A stretch of DNA of 64,000 bases from Cytobacillus oceanisediminis. GTDB taxonomy: Bacteria; Bacillota; Bacilli; Bacillales; Cytobacillaceae. This document shows positions 52,238 through 60,023 of this stretch, piece by piece. The position numbers and the translations under genes are program-made. Each line of letters starts with the position of its first letter. Within the stretch, counting starts at the first letter, position 1. Below the pieces are notes generated by a model, which saw nothing but the letters and a program-made list of their open reading frames with translations, did not search any database and was not told where the DNA came from. The stretch spans positions 737,501-801,500 of the forward strand of contig NZ_CP065511.1 of the NCBI RefSeq assembly GCF_022811925.1, in the 5' to 3' direction.

Positions 52238-52429
52238 ATGATTATGGATAACCCTAGAGTATGTTCAGAATGCGGCTCAAACAAAACAGAAATAGGTGAA
52301 TTCAAAGGGTATGGGTCGCTGTTTAAGAAAAACGCAATCCTGAAATGTTCTGAGGTAGAAGCCTGTTTTTGTATGAAATGCGGCTATATATTATTTTTAA
52401 GAGTGAAGAACCCGGAAAAGATTCTATAA
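52238..52429 (+). CDS. Small zinc-ribbon protein (63 aa)
   Basis: Two CxxC knuckles, CSECG (near residue 9) and CFCMKCG (near residue 44), form a zinc ribbon. The middle part is GEFKGYGSLFKKNAILKC. The family is often called nucleic-acid-binding zinc-ribbon protein, without a proven role. AGGAG is 5 bases before ATG 52238 and 11 before ATG 52244, so the start is uncertain by two codons. Confidence 0.75.
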   Translation: MIMDNPRVCSECGSNKTEIGEFKGYGSLFKKNAILKCSEVEACFCMKCGYILFLRVKNPEKIL

Positions 52430-52527
52430 GTGGTCTCTCGCCAAAAGGATAAATAATCCTTGGAGTTTACAAGTTTTTTTAATTTTTTTATAATTAGTAA
52501 ATTAATGCTAAAAAGGTGGTAATGAAT

Positions 52528-52968
52528 ATGGAAATCTATCAAGCTTCAATGGAGGATCGAGAAGGAGTTTCCGCTTTATTTAATTTATATCGTATATTTT
52601 ACAAACAAGCACCCGATTTGGAAGCAGCAGCTGAGTACATAAAAGAACGCTTAGAGAAGAACGATTCTGTTATATATGTGGTGAAGAAGGAAGGAAAGTA
52701 CCTTGGATTTACTCAGCTTTACCCAACTTTTTCATCTATATCTATGAAAAGAGCCTGGATCCTGAATGACTTGTATGTGGATGCAGAGGCAAGGAAACAG
52801 GGAATAGGGGAAAAGCTCATAGACAAAGCGAAAGAGCTCGCTGCTGAAACAGGGGCGGTAAATATCAGCCTCAGTACGGCTCCTGATAATTTCTCTGCAC
52901 AAAGACTCTATGAAAAAATCGGGTTTAAGCGAGATGAGCAATTTTATCATTATGAATTAAGTATCTAA
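52528..52968 (+). CDS. GNAT acetyltransferase
   Basis: A 146-aa acetyltransferase. The core ILNDLYVDAEARKQGIGEKLIDKA has the acetyl-CoA loop (R-QGIGEKL), and DNFSAQRLYEKIGF is the usual last part. The N-terminus (QASMEDREGVSALFNLYR) resembles amine or amino acid acetyltransferases. ATG 52528 follows AAAGGTGG. A terminator follows and is shared with the convergent MocR gene. Confidence 0.85.
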   Translation: MEIYQASMEDREGVSALFNLYRIFYKQAPDLEAAAEYIKERLEKNDSVIYVVKKEGKYLGFTQLYPTFSSISMKRAWILNDLYVDAEARKQGIGEKLIDKAKELAAETGAVNISLSTAPDNFSAQRLYEKIGFKRDEQFYHYELSI

Positions 52969-52975
52969 TGAAAAT

Positions 52976-53007
52976 GAAAAAACGCCTGAAAAAACCAGGC
53001 GTTTTTT
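52976..53007. terminator. Terminator between convergent genes
   Basis: AAAAAACGCCTG / CAGGCGTTTTTT, a 12-bp perfect stem with A and T runs on both sides. Confidence 0.92.
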
Positions 53008-53009
53008 CA

Positions 53010-54452
53010 TTATTCGAGATTTTTCAGAGCCTCAGCAAACCGCTTAATTCCTTCATGGATGTTTTCTTCATTTTCCCTGCCAAACGTAAAACGCACGAAT
53101 CCATTCTCAGATCCCATGGTTGTTCCGGGAACATAGATAACACCCCGTTTAATTGATTCCTCAAGCAGCTGATTTTCATTGTGCTCTTTTTTGATCCGGC
53201 ACCAAAGATGGATTCCGCCTTGCGGAATGCTGAATTCCACTTGGTCTTTCAGGAAATGATCCAGGCTTGAAATAATTGAGTTTCTCCGCTGTTCCAATTG
53301 CCTGGCCAGAAATTTTAAATGTGACTCAAAGCGTGCGGACTCAATAAAATCATTCGCAATCCATTGCGAATAGCTTCCATGACCGAAATCGACCTGCTGC
53401 TTGGCATCTGATAACCGCTCAATTACCGATCTGGGGCCAATGATCCAGCCGACTCTGAGCCCGGAAGCGACAATTTTGGTCAAAGAGCTTATATATAAAA
53501 CAATGCCGCTGCGGTCCAGGGCTTTGAGGGTATTCATTTTTTCGCCGGTAAAGGGTGTTAGGCTGTAAGGATCATCTTCTACCACCGGAATCCCGTATTC
53601 AGAGGACAATTCAAGGATTTTTCTGCGCCTGTCTTCAGGAAGCAATGTGCCTGTTGGGTTCTGAAAAATAGGATTTAAAAAGATCATCTTAATTCGATGC
53701 TTTTTATATAAGGCTATAATATCATCCGGATTTACTCCATCCTTGCCTGTTTTTAAATAATAAGTTTTGACTCCGGCTGATTTAAAGATTGGCAGGCTGT
53801 AGTGATAAGAGGGATCCTCGACGGCAACAGAGTCCCCGGGTTTTAAGAGGCATTGGACGACAAGGTGCAGGGCCTGCTGGGCACCGGATGTAATAAGTAT
53901 GGAAGAAGGGCTGGTCTCGATGTCCCGGAATTTTTTTACATGGCCAGCCAGTGTTTTTCTCAGGATTTCATTTCCCTGAGGATGATCGTACCCCAGTGTC
54001 CCGATAAAAGATCGATTGGAAGTAATCTCTCTTAGCGAAGCCAAAGGAAAGAGGTCCTGAGAGAGTTCTCCGCTGGCCAGGTTGATCAGTTTTGTCTCTG
54101 CCAGTTCTTTATGGATCCTTTGTGTGACTGGCAAATTGGGCAAAAAGGAGCCTGCTTCAATATACCGGTTCCAGCTTGGGATGCGTCTTTTGGCCATTCC
54201 CCAAATATCTTTGCTGACCATTGTGCCGCTTCCCTGATTTCGTTCTACTATCCCGTTTGACTCCAGTTCATCATATGCAGCAACAACCGTGCTTCTATTG
54301 ATATCAAACTGTTTTGCTAATCCTCTTTCTGAAGGAAGCGGTTTGTCTGGGGGGAATGTGCCATCTGCTATTCCGTTTTCTATATACATCGCAAGCTGCT
54401 TATAAATAGGTGTTTTTGATTTTCTATCAGGTTTCCAATCCAATTGAAACAT
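53010..54452 (-). CDS. MocR-type GntR regulator with aminotransferase domain
   Basis: A 480-aa protein. The N-terminal GntR winged helix (residues 10-80) has PSERGLAKQFDINRSTV; the rest is a fold-type I aminotransferase with the PLP lysine in SSLTKIVASG and NPTGTLLP before it. MocR proteins use PLP or an amino-acid adduct as a signal (PdxR, GabR). Targets are unknown; it is divergent from the Spx-like gene. ATG lies behind AAAAGGATG. Confidence 0.9.
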   Translation of the reverse strand: MFQLDWKPDRKSKTPIYKQLAMYIENGIADGTFPPDKPLPSERGLAKQFDINRSTVVAAYDELESNGIVERNQGSGTMVSKDIWGMAKRRIPSWNRYIEAGSFLPNLPVTQRIHKELAETKLINLASGELSQDLFPLASLREITSNRSFIGTLGYDHPQGNEILRKTLAGHVKKFRDIETSPSSILITSGAQQALHLVVQCLLKPGDSVAVEDPSYHYSLPIFKSAGVKTYYLKTGKDGVNPDDIIALYKKHRIKMIFLNPIFQNPTGTLLPEDRRRKILELSSEYGIPVVEDDPYSLTPFTGEKMNTLKALDRSGIVLYISSLTKIVASGLRVGWIIGPRSVIERLSDAKQQVDFGHGSYSQWIANDFIESARFESHLKFLARQLEQRRNSIISSLDHFLKDQVEFSIPQGGIHLWCRIKKEHNENQLLEESIKRGVIYVPGTTMGSENGFVRFTFGRENEENIHEGIKRFAEALKNLE

Positions 54453-54533
54453 CCTTTTAGTAAAAATGAGATATGTAATATTATATCAGCTCTTCAAATA
54501 ATTATCGGCTGAAGGATTGAGTGAAAGTTCATA

Positions 54534-54631
54534 TTGACTTTTGTAACTGTAAATATTATTATTACAGTATATCCTGTAGTATAAATGAATGTAACTTAAG
54601 TTGTGTATTAACTGTAATGTTTATTATTACA
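54534..54631 (+). promoter_or_regulatory. Promoter of the Spx-like gene with two Rrf2-type operators
   Basis: TTGACT (54534-54539), 17 bases, TATTAT (54557-54562). Operator one TGTAA-N9-TTACA is 54548-54566 and operator two 54613-54631. The first covers the spacer and -10 in exactly the same way as the operator of the Rrf2 gene does. Confidence 0.75.
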
Positions 54632-54670
54632 TTTTTATAAAGACGAATTCAATAGAGGGAGTGTTTTTAA

Positions 54671-55066
54671 ATGGTGAATTTATTCTTATCATCAAGCTGC
54701 GGTTCCTGCCGGAAAGCCCGGGCATGGCTTGAGGAGCATCAAATAGAGTATGTTGAACGGAACATTGTAACAGATCCGCTTACAGTGGAAGAAATTAAAT
54801 CAATTCTTCGTCTTACAGAAAATGGGACTGAGGAGATTATTTCAACTAAATCAAAAGCTTTCCAGGAGTTAAACGTGAATATTGATTCCATGCCGCTAAA
54901 AGAGTTATATCAATTGATTATCAATAATCCGCAAATGCTGCGCAGACCGATTATTCTGGATGAAAAAAGACTCCAGGTCGGCTTTAACGAGGACGAAATT
55001 CGCAGCTTCCTTCCACGGAACTTTCGTACGTTTTCATACAATGAACTGCAAAGATTGGCTAACTAG
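54671..55066 (+). CDS. Spx-family transcription factor (paralogue)
   Basis: A 131-aa ArsC-like protein of the same length as Spx. The redox switch CGSC is at residues 10-13 ([17 protein letters not shown]), and the C-terminus has [25 protein letters not shown]. Spx binds RNA polymerase alpha and switches on thiol-stress genes. Because the promoter carries Rrf2-type operators, this is likely a regulated second Spx, not the housekeeping one. ATG follows AGAGGGAGTG. Confidence 0.9.
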   Translation: MVNLFLSSSCGSCRKARAWLEEHQIEYVERNIVTDPLTVEEIKSILRLTENGTEEIISTKSKAFQELNVNIDSMPLKELYQLIINNPQMLRRPIILDEKRLQVGFNEDEIRSFLPRNFRTFSYNELQRLAN

Positions 55067-55087
55067 GCAGCACCAGTCTGTAAATTC

Positions 55088-55120
55088 TTGACAAGTCAAT
55101 CTGTAACACTTAGTATTACA
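55088..55120 (+). promoter_or_regulatory. Promoter and operator of the Rrf2 gene
   Basis: TTGACA (55088-55093), 17 bases, TAGTAT (55111-55116). The operator TGTAA-N9-TTACA (55102-55120) covers the spacer and -10, so the Rrf2 protein probably represses its own gene. Confidence 0.78.
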
Positions 55121-55151
55121 GTACAGTACCAGAAAATATAGGAGGCCGGCC

Positions 55152-55565
55152 ATGAATAGCGATTTTACTCTTGCCATTCACAGTCTAACTTATCTCGCCC
55201 TGCAGCTGGATCGCATGTCAACGAGCGATGCGATTTCTGAAAGTGCAGGTGTCCATCCGGTCCGCATCCGAAAAGTCCTGAGTTTATTAAAAAAACATGG
55301 ATTTATTAAATCAAAAGAGGGAACGGGCGGCGGATTTATTTTTGCCCGGGATTTAAGCGAAGTGAATCTTTGGGATATTTATAAGATTACTTCTGAAGGC
55401 GCACTGCAGCCCAAGTGTCCGGATTCAAATGAAGCGTGTGTGGTGGGTGCAAATATGCAAAGAGTTCTGATCAACATCTTTTTAGGTGCAGAGGAACATT
55501 TGGGTGAATATTTAAAGCACTATACATTAAAGGATATTGTTGATTTGATCTATAAAGAAAATTAA
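55152..55565 (+). CDS. Rrf2-family transcriptional regulator
   Basis: A 137-aa winged-helix protein: N-terminal LAIHSLTYLALQ, recognition part SESAGVHPVRIRKVLSLLKKHGFI, wing GTGGGFIFA. Two cysteines at CPDSNEACVVG in the sensor region, not three as in IscR, suggest redox or thiol sensing without an iron-sulfur cluster. It lies inside a group of four identical-type operators and probably controls the Spx-like gene, itself and the IDEAL gene. ATG behind TAGGAGG. Confidence 0.9.
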   Translation: MNSDFTLAIHSLTYLALQLDRMSTSDAISESAGVHPVRIRKVLSLLKKHGFIKSKEGTGGGFIFARDLSEVNLWDIYKITSEGALQPKCPDSNEACVVGANMQRVLINIFLGAEEHLGEYLKHYTLKDIVDLIYKEN

Positions 55566-55597
55566 TTGGGAGCTTACAAGCTTTCCATTCGTTAAAA

Positions 55598-55616
55598 TGT
55601 AACAAAAAATATTACA
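55598..55616 (+). promoter_or_regulatory. Fourth Rrf2-type operator, before the IDEAL gene
   Basis: TGTAA-CAAAAAATA-TTACA. Same 19-bp inverted repeat as the other three; the promoter elements here are less clear. Confidence 0.7.
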
Positions 55617-55649
55617 GTTTAAAAATCTCTTTTAAGAAGGTGAAAAAAT

Positions 55650-55979
55650 ATGATGTCCAACAATAATGCCATTTTAAAAGCGGGAGATTGGATTAAAGGA
55701 AAATCCCGTGAAGGGGAACTAATCATTGGCTATATCGAGACCTTAGAAGAAGGTATTATAAAGACAAAAGTAATTTCAAGTGATAATAAAACCATTGAAG
55801 GCAGAATCATTCCGCTGCTGAGCAAACAGGTTAAGAAAATGCCGGCAGCAAAAGTAGCCAACAAAGAACAGATCCATTTCCTGATTGACCTTGCCCTTTC
55901 CACTGAAGATGAAGAATGGTTTTTTGAATTGACCTCGAAGCTTAACTCGATGAGAGAGCTTGTGAAGGATATTAAATAA
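55650..55979 (+). CDS. IDEAL-domain protein
   Basis: A 109-aa protein. The C-terminal part IHFLIDLALSTEDEEWFFEL fits the IDEAL domain, a short helical motif found in Firmicutes. The N-terminal half (KAGDWIKGKSREGELIIGYI) looks like a small beta barrel. Function unknown; the Rrf2-type operator links it to the Spx-like/Rrf2 group. ATG lies behind AAGAAGGTG; a second ATG follows at once. Confidence 0.75.
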   Translation: MMSNNNAILKAGDWIKGKSREGELIIGYIETLEEGIIKTKVISSDNKTIEGRIIPLLSKQVKKMPAAKVANKEQIHFLIDLALSTEDEEWFFELTSKLNSMRELVKDIK

Positions 55980-55987
55980 AAGCCGGG

Positions 55988-56038
55988 GAAGTGCCTGTGT
56001 CCGTCTGCTTATAAGCAGGCAGATGCAGGCACTTTGTT
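55988..56038 (+). terminator. Terminator after the IDEAL gene
   Basis: A long stem AAGTGCCTG-N-GTCTGCTTAT / ATAAGCAGGC-N-CAGGCACTT with a small internal mismatch, then TTGTTTT. Confidence 0.8.
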
Positions 56039-56042
56039 TTAT

Positions 56043-56264
56043 ATCGCCTTACAGTCTAACGGAGAGAGCAGAAGTATTAACTCCTATTTGTCTGCCATGT
56101 CTGTTTTTGACATGGGAGATGATGCACCTGATTAGAGAAGTGTTAATGAAGAACTGGAAAAGGAGTCTGTCAATATAGAAAGGCTCCTGGAATCTATAAA
56201 GGAACCGATGCTGGTAATAGATGATTATTATGCGGATGCCCTTAAGAATGTGGATAGTAACTAA
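56043..56264 (+). pseudogene. Decayed coding remnant
   Basis: One frame is open over 74 codons except for an in-frame TAG at 56133-56135. Before it: NGESRSINSYLSAMSVFDMG; after it: SVNEELEKESVNIERLLESI and IDDYYADALKNV, an acidic helical C-terminus. There is no start codon with ribosome site. It looks like the end of a lost gene, but I cannot name the family. Confidence 0.35.
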
Positions 56265-56305
56265 GAGATTTCTTTTGGGATTTACATACACTAAAGGAAT
56301 TCAAA

Positions 56306-56333
56306 GAACCCCCACAAAGATGTGGGGGTTCTT
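56306..56333 (-). terminator. Terminator of cwlJ
   Basis: An 11-bp perfect stem GAACCCCCACA / TGTGGGGGTTC, loop AAGA, directly after the cwlJ stop on the - strand. Confidence 0.8.
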
Positions 56334-56335
56334 GT

Positions 56336-56776
56336 TCACCAAATATAAGCACCTTCACAAGTATTAGCTTTGGGTTCATAATAGCAATGCTGTTTGAATT
56401 GCCCTGAGAAAGGCTGATCGTACCATGTTGGCGGACATGCAGCATACGGATTGAAATACCAGAGAGCAAACTTGGAAGGATGCTGTCTCCAAAAGTCTAA
56501 GGTTTGCTTGGCCAATCTCTTTTCCACGCTTCTTGCCCTGTTGTAAAAAACATTCCCTTTCTGTACAGCTTCAAAAGAATAATTTCCACCCTGGATCTGG
56601 AAAATGACTTGCGGTATGGTCCTTAAGCCTTCAAAATCGAGACAATTAGCTTTTCGCCGGTTAACTATTACATTCCCAACCATCAGCATCCCCAGTTTTC
56701 CTTCACCTTCGGCTTCCGCCCTCATCATCCTTGCCATCAAAGCCACGTCACTGTCGGTATATTGTACTCTTGGCAC
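56336..56776 (-). CDS. cwlJ: Spore cortex-lytic enzyme CwlJ
   Basis: A 146-aa cell wall hydrolase (Hydrolase_2 domain). The typical blocks are MARMMRAEAEGEGKLGMLMV with the catalytic Glu, VNRRKANCLDF, AVQKGNVFYNRAR, FALWYFNPYAACPPTWYDQPF and CYYEP. CwlJ degrades spore cortex during germination and has no signal peptide, as here. It supports a spore-forming host. ATG behind AGAGGTG. The partner gerQ is not adjacent. Confidence 0.93.
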   Translation of the reverse strand: MPRVQYTDSDVALMARMMRAEAEGEGKLGMLMVGNVIVNRRKANCLDFEGLRTIPQVIFQIQGGNYSFEAVQKGNVFYNRARSVEKRLAKQTLDFWRQHPSKFALWYFNPYAACPPTWYDQPFSGQFKQHCYYEPKANTCEGAYIW

Positions 56777-56853
56777 TTTTTATCACCTCTAAAAGAATTG
56801 TATTAAGAAATCCTGTAAACATGATAACGGGTTCAAAGGAAGAAATATTAATT

Positions 56854-56890
56854 GGGGGTGCAAACCGCATTGCGTTCAGCACCCCCTTAT
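56854..56890. terminator. Hairpin in the gap before 57052
   Basis: Perfect 8-bp stem GGGGGTGC / GCACCCCC with a 17-nt loop. It may end an unseen short transcript; the rest of 56777-57000 shows nothing clear. Confidence 0.45.
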
Positions 56891-57000
56891 AACGGATATA
56901 TAAACAGTTAGTGTGGCTTAACTGCTTCGGGTTCTTTTGAAATAAGCTACCTAATTTATATGCTGTCTCAGTTTGAGATATGCAGAAAAAGGGCGTTTGA

Positions 57001-57026
57001 TGAAACTTTCTCTATGGAAATTCGTA
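57001..57026 (+). promoter_or_regulatory. Sigma-W type promoter before the 98-aa membrane protein
   Basis: TGAAAC (57001-57006), 16 bases, CGTA (57023-57026), an exact consensus match 26 bases before the start codon. Confidence 0.85.
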
Positions 57027-57051
57027 CCATTACTTAAGAGGGGTGGGTATC

Positions 57052-57348
57052 TTGAGAACTCAAAATGATAAGAGAGAAGTAAGCCTGAAAAATTTATTAT
57101 ATGGTATAGGCCTATTTATTTTCGGAGGTTTGGCTTTAACAAATGTAACGACGCCACTGCCTTCAAAGGAATCAACCAAAGAATTTCTGCTGTTTATTTT
57201 GGGGTGTACATTAATCTATTACTTTTTAGTAAGTGTCTACTTCATAGGCGGATTATGGAGGAAGGTTTTTTATGCGATTTTAATTTTGCTATGCGGATTT
57301 AGTATATTAATGGTTTTTTATTTGATAACACATTCAATACCGCACTAA
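57052..57348 (+). CDS. Three-helix membrane protein (98 aa), sigma-W controlled
   Basis: TTG 57052 follows AAGAGGGGTGG; GTG 57043 would overlap the ribosome site. Three hydrophobic helices (about residues 12-32, 45-65, 70-92), short loops, a basic N-terminus. No family is recognised. The sigma-W promoter suggests a role in membrane stress. Confidence 0.7.
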   Translation: MRTQNDKREVSLKNLLYGIGLFIFGGLALTNVTTPLPSKESTKEFLLFILGCTLIYYFLVSVYFIGGLWRKVFYAILILLCGFSILMVFYLITHSIPH

Positions 57349-57361
57349 TATTTAGAAAGGG

Positions 57362-57420
57362 AGAAGGGGACAGGTATTCTGTCACCAATTTTCAACTGGG
57401 ACGAGGAACCTGTCCCTCTG
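57362..57420. repeat. Inverted repeat GGGACAGGT ... ACCTGTCCC
   Basis: GGGGACAGGT and ACCTGTCCC about 40 bases apart, followed by TCTGTCCC. This looks like the short dispersed hairpin elements of Bacillus intergenic regions. It is a single copy in the window, though GGGACAG hairpins also occur at 17887. Confidence 0.4.
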
Positions 57421-57431
57421 TCCCGCTCCAA

Positions 57432-57466
57432 AGTGCCTGTTCTCTTAACGGAACAGGCACTAATTT
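57432..57466 (-). terminator. Terminator of the EamA gene
   Basis: An 11-bp perfect stem AGTGCCTGTTC / GAACAGGCACT right after the EamA stop on the - strand. Confidence 0.8.
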
Positions 57467-58396
57467 TTATCTCTCCTTAACTGGCTCCCTCATGAACACT
57501 GGTGCGGGAATCCCCATTGTTGTTTTTCCAGGCCTGGTTTTAAGTGCCGAGAATAAGAAACACCCTGCAATGACAATGATGCTTCCGACAGCTTGTATCC
57601 AGTTCATGACCTCTCCTAAGAAGATAAAAGCTAAGATGGCTGTAAAAATCGGATTAAAGTTTAGGAACAGGCCGGAAGTGCTTGGTCCCAGCTGGTTGAC
57701 CCCGATGTTCCAGAGCACCATGCATAGGACTGTTGAAATTAGACCCGTATACAGAATGGATAAAAGAAATGAAGCACTGACATCTGTAACGGTGAAACCA
57801 GCAGTGTTGAACGGCAAAAGCACGAGAAGGCCAAATATGCCTGAGTATAAGATGGACATCATAGGTGTAACGAAAGACATGGCCCATTTGCTGCAGACCG
57901 AATAGATTCCCCACATGCCCACCGCGGCCATCATATAAAGGTCCCCATTATTAAACTGCAGCGAAACCAGCATCTCCAGGCTTCCTTTTGAAAGGACCAG
58001 CAGTACGCCAAACAATGAAACGAACATGGACATGAGCTGCAGTGTGTTTATTTTTTCATTTAGAAAAATGAAAGAGAAGGCAGCAATGGAAAACATATTT
58101 AAAGTTGAGATTAAGCCAACGCTGGTGGCCGATGTTTTTTCCAGGGCCATGAATTGCAGTGCCTGAAACAAAGCTACTCCCGTGATGCCCATCAGCAATA
58201 ATGGCAGGATGGCATTTTTCGGAGGCAGCAGCCGTTTCTCTTTATGCCATACAAGAGGAACAAGACAGATGATGGCGATAGCCCATCTTAAAATGGTTAA
58301 GGTAATAGGGGATGCGTGATCCACAAGCGTTTTTCCTACAATAAAATTTCCGCCCCAAAGAAAACTTGTTAATAGAAGGAGAAGGTAATATTTCAC
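57467..58396 (-). CDS. EamA/DMT-family transporter
   Basis: A 309-aa protein with ten helices and two EamA repeats (TSFLWGGNFIVGKTLV at the start; the second begins near WGIYSVCSKWAM). Such proteins export amino acids or related metabolites. GTG 58396 follows AAAAGGAG at nine bases; the longer frame to 58477 has no ribosome site. It is divergent from an Lrp regulator that probably controls it by sensing the substrate. Confidence 0.85.
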   Translation of the reverse strand: MKYYLLLLLTSFLWGGNFIVGKTLVDHASPITLTILRWAIAIICLVPLVWHKEKRLLPPKNAILPLLLMGITGVALFQALQFMALEKTSATSVGLISTLNMFSIAAFSFIFLNEKINTLQLMSMFVSLFGVLLVLSKGSLEMLVSLQFNNGDLYMMAAVGMWGIYSVCSKWAMSFVTPMMSILYSGIFGLLVLLPFNTAGFTVTDVSASFLLSILYTGLISTVLCMVLWNIGVNQLGPSTSGLFLNFNPIFTAILAFIFLGEVMNWIQAVGSIIVIAGCFLFSALKTRPGKTTMGIPAPVFMREPVKER

Positions 58397-58419
58397 GTCA
58401 TTTAGCTCCTTTTCAGAGC

Positions 58420-58433
58420 CATTGTGCACAATG
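58420..58433. promoter_or_regulatory. 14-bp perfect palindrome in the EamA/Lrp gap
   Basis: CATTGTGCACAATG lies ten bases upstream of the EamA ribosome site. It is a likely operator of the divergent Lrp-type regulator, though it could also affect translation as a hairpin. Confidence 0.55.
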
Positions 58434-58604
58434 ACATTATTTATATGAATAATTTTAACATTTTTTAAATCAAACAAAAGATAATTTTGTATAATGGATT
58501 TAATTCAAAATAATTAAAAGTATATCAGATTATAAGTTTAGAAGATTCAGTTTGAGCATATGATTTGATCAGTATTTGGAATAATTGAAAAGGGCTGATG
58601 AATA

Positions 58605-59081
58605 GTGGAATCAATTGTAAGCAAGGTATTAGATCACCTGGATATAAAAATCTTGGATATGCTTCAAAAGGATGCTCGGATCAGCAATCTGGAACTGTCG
58701 AAAAGGGTGAATCTGTCTGCTCCGGCTGTGCATGCGAGAATTAAGCGGTTGGAAGCGGAAGGGTATATCCAAAAGCATGTGGCTATTTTAAGCCATGAGA
58801 AGCTGGGCTTTGATTTATTATGCTTCGTGTTCATGAGCACCAATATGCACCAGGCTGAAAGACTGGAATCTCTTGAAAAAACACTGGAATCCATGAAGGA
58901 AGTTTTAGAATGTCATTGTTTAACAGGGGAGTATGATTATCTGCTGAAAGTAGCATGCAAGGATCGCAAGGGGCTGGAGATGTTTATCAGGAAGCTGAAT
59001 GAATTGGGGATCACGAAGATTCAGACCAGCCTGGCACTGAGGGAGATTAAGGATTCGACGGTGCTGCCGATACAGGATTAG
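58605..59081 (+). CDS. Lrp/AsnC-family regulator
   Basis: A 158-aa protein: N-terminal helix-turn-helix (LDIKILDMLQKDARISNLELSKRV, SAPAVHARIKRLEAEGYI) and C-terminal RAM ligand domain with CHCLTGEYDYLLKVACKD. Such regulators bind amino acids. GTG 58605 lies behind AAAGGGCTGATG. It is divergent from the EamA exporter, the common pairing of an amino acid sensor and efflux pump. Confidence 0.9.
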   Translation: MESIVSKVLDHLDIKILDMLQKDARISNLELSKRVNLSAPAVHARIKRLEAEGYIQKHVAILSHEKLGFDLLCFVFMSTNMHQAERLESLEKTLESMKEVLECHCLTGEYDYLLKVACKDRKGLEMFIRKLNELGITKIQTSLALREIKDSTVLPIQD

Positions 59082-59155
59082 CGTCTTTAACGAAAACTTG
59101 AACCTTTTCCAAAAATAAGCGTAGAAAGTAGGAACAAAGGTCAGGAGGGATTAGT

Positions 59156-59260
59156 TTGACAAAAAAGCTCGCGCAGCTCGAAACACGTTATTATGTGCTT
59201 TTTGGCGCTGTAATTGGTTCTGTACTCGGATTAGTGGCTTATGTGAAAGATTGGATCTAA
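59156..59260 (+). CDS. Small single-helix protein (34 aa)
   Basis: TTG follows AGGAGGGA. MTKKLAQLETRYYVLFG leads into one short helix with GxxxG spacing (GAVIGSVLG), ending VKDWI. Below usual gene-finder limits, but the ribosome site is strong. Function unknown. Confidence 0.5.
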   Translation: MTKKLAQLETRYYVLFGAVIGSVLGLVAYVKDWI

Positions 59261-59263
59261 TCG

Positions 59264-59347
59264 ATGAACATTATTGATACTATTCCGTTTTTTATGCGCA
59301 GCTATCAGCCTACATCAGAAGAAATGATGAGGTGGGAGCATGAGTGA
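59264..59347 (+). CDS. Possible small protein (27 aa)
   Basis: ATG four bases after the preceding stop, no own ribosome site; the frame reads MNIIDTIPFFMRSYQPTSEE and ends MRWEHE, overlapping the next gene's ATG. It could be coupled or the front of a lost gene. Confidence 0.3.
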   Translation: MNIIDTIPFFMRSYQPTSEEMMRWEHE

Positions 59348-59666
59348 TCATAAAGATAAACCTAATGCAGGCTATACGCTATTTAAACCAACAGGTGTAC
59401 GCCATGAACTTCCTCTTGTCGATTTAGTGAAACAACAAGTAACGGGAACTGTTCTTTACAAGGATAAGATACATATGACCGTTGTTGTTGACGTAAAGGC
59501 AGGTACAGTACAAGTTCAAGGAGACACTGCTGATTTAGGGGATTTAGCCATTAGCAGAGAGTCTTACATTGATATGTTCAAAGATCAGGCAAAGTTTTTC
59601 ATTGATAACCATATTTCTAATCCCCAGCAGTATTATGATGAACTGATTAATAATCTTTCCGAGTAA
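59340..59666 (+). CDS. Hypothetical soluble protein (108 aa)
   Basis: ATG behind GGTGGGAGC. Hydrophilic N-terminus (DHKDKPNAGYTLFKPTGV), a beta strand section (VTGTVLYKDKIHMTVVVDV-AGTVQVQG) and a C-terminal helix. No family is recognised. Confidence 0.65.
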   Translation: MSDHKDKPNAGYTLFKPTGVRHELPLVDLVKQQVTGTVLYKDKIHMTVVVDVKAGTVQVQGDTADLGDLAISRESYIDMFKDQAKFFIDNHISNPQQYYDELINNLSE

Positions 59667-59773
59667 TTGGATGACGGGCAGCTTGTACAAGGGGTTATTT
59701 CCAAGGGCTGTGTTTAAGATGCACATAATCAGGAAAAATACATAAAAGAACATGTGCAGGGGAGGGAGCAAAA

Positions 59774-59977
59774 ATGCCTTATGATAAAATAAGCGATCTG
59801 CCTGATTCCGTCAAAGATAATCTTCCGCATCACGCACAGGAAATTTTTAAAGAGGCGTTTAATTCTGCAAGCGATGAGTATGACGAGGAAGAAACGGCCT
59901 TTAAGGTTGCCTGGAGTGCAGTGAAGAAGAAATATGAGAAGAATGATGATGATAAATGGGTGAAGAAGGAAGAGTAA
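59774..59977 (+). CDS. ChaB-family protein (67 aa)
   Basis: The ChaB domain is clear: LPDSVKDNLPHHAQEIFKEAFNSA and ETAFKVAWSAVKKKYEK. ChaB is a small protein once linked to cation transport; its real role is unclear. ATG follows GGGGAGGGAGC. GTTTAA-N14-GGAAAA upstream (about 59713-59738) could be a weak sigma-B site. Confidence 0.88.
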   Translation: MPYDKISDLPDSVKDNLPHHAQEIFKEAFNSASDEYDEEETAFKVAWSAVKKKYEKNDDDKWVKKEE

Positions 59978-59992
59978 ATAGGCATTTACAGT

Positions 59993-60023
59993 AAAAGGTG
60001 TCCCGTTCCAGGACACCTTTTTT
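59993..60023. terminator. Terminator between convergent genes
   Basis: Stem AAAAGGTGTCC / GGACACCTTTT with loop CGTTCCA and six T. Confidence 0.88.

Noticed and set aside
57492..57905. 137-codon frame opposite the EamA gene
   Set aside because: The - strand EamA transporter with ten helices explains this DNA.
59729..60016. 95-codon frame opposite ChaB
   Set aside because: ChaB is a clear family match on the + strand.
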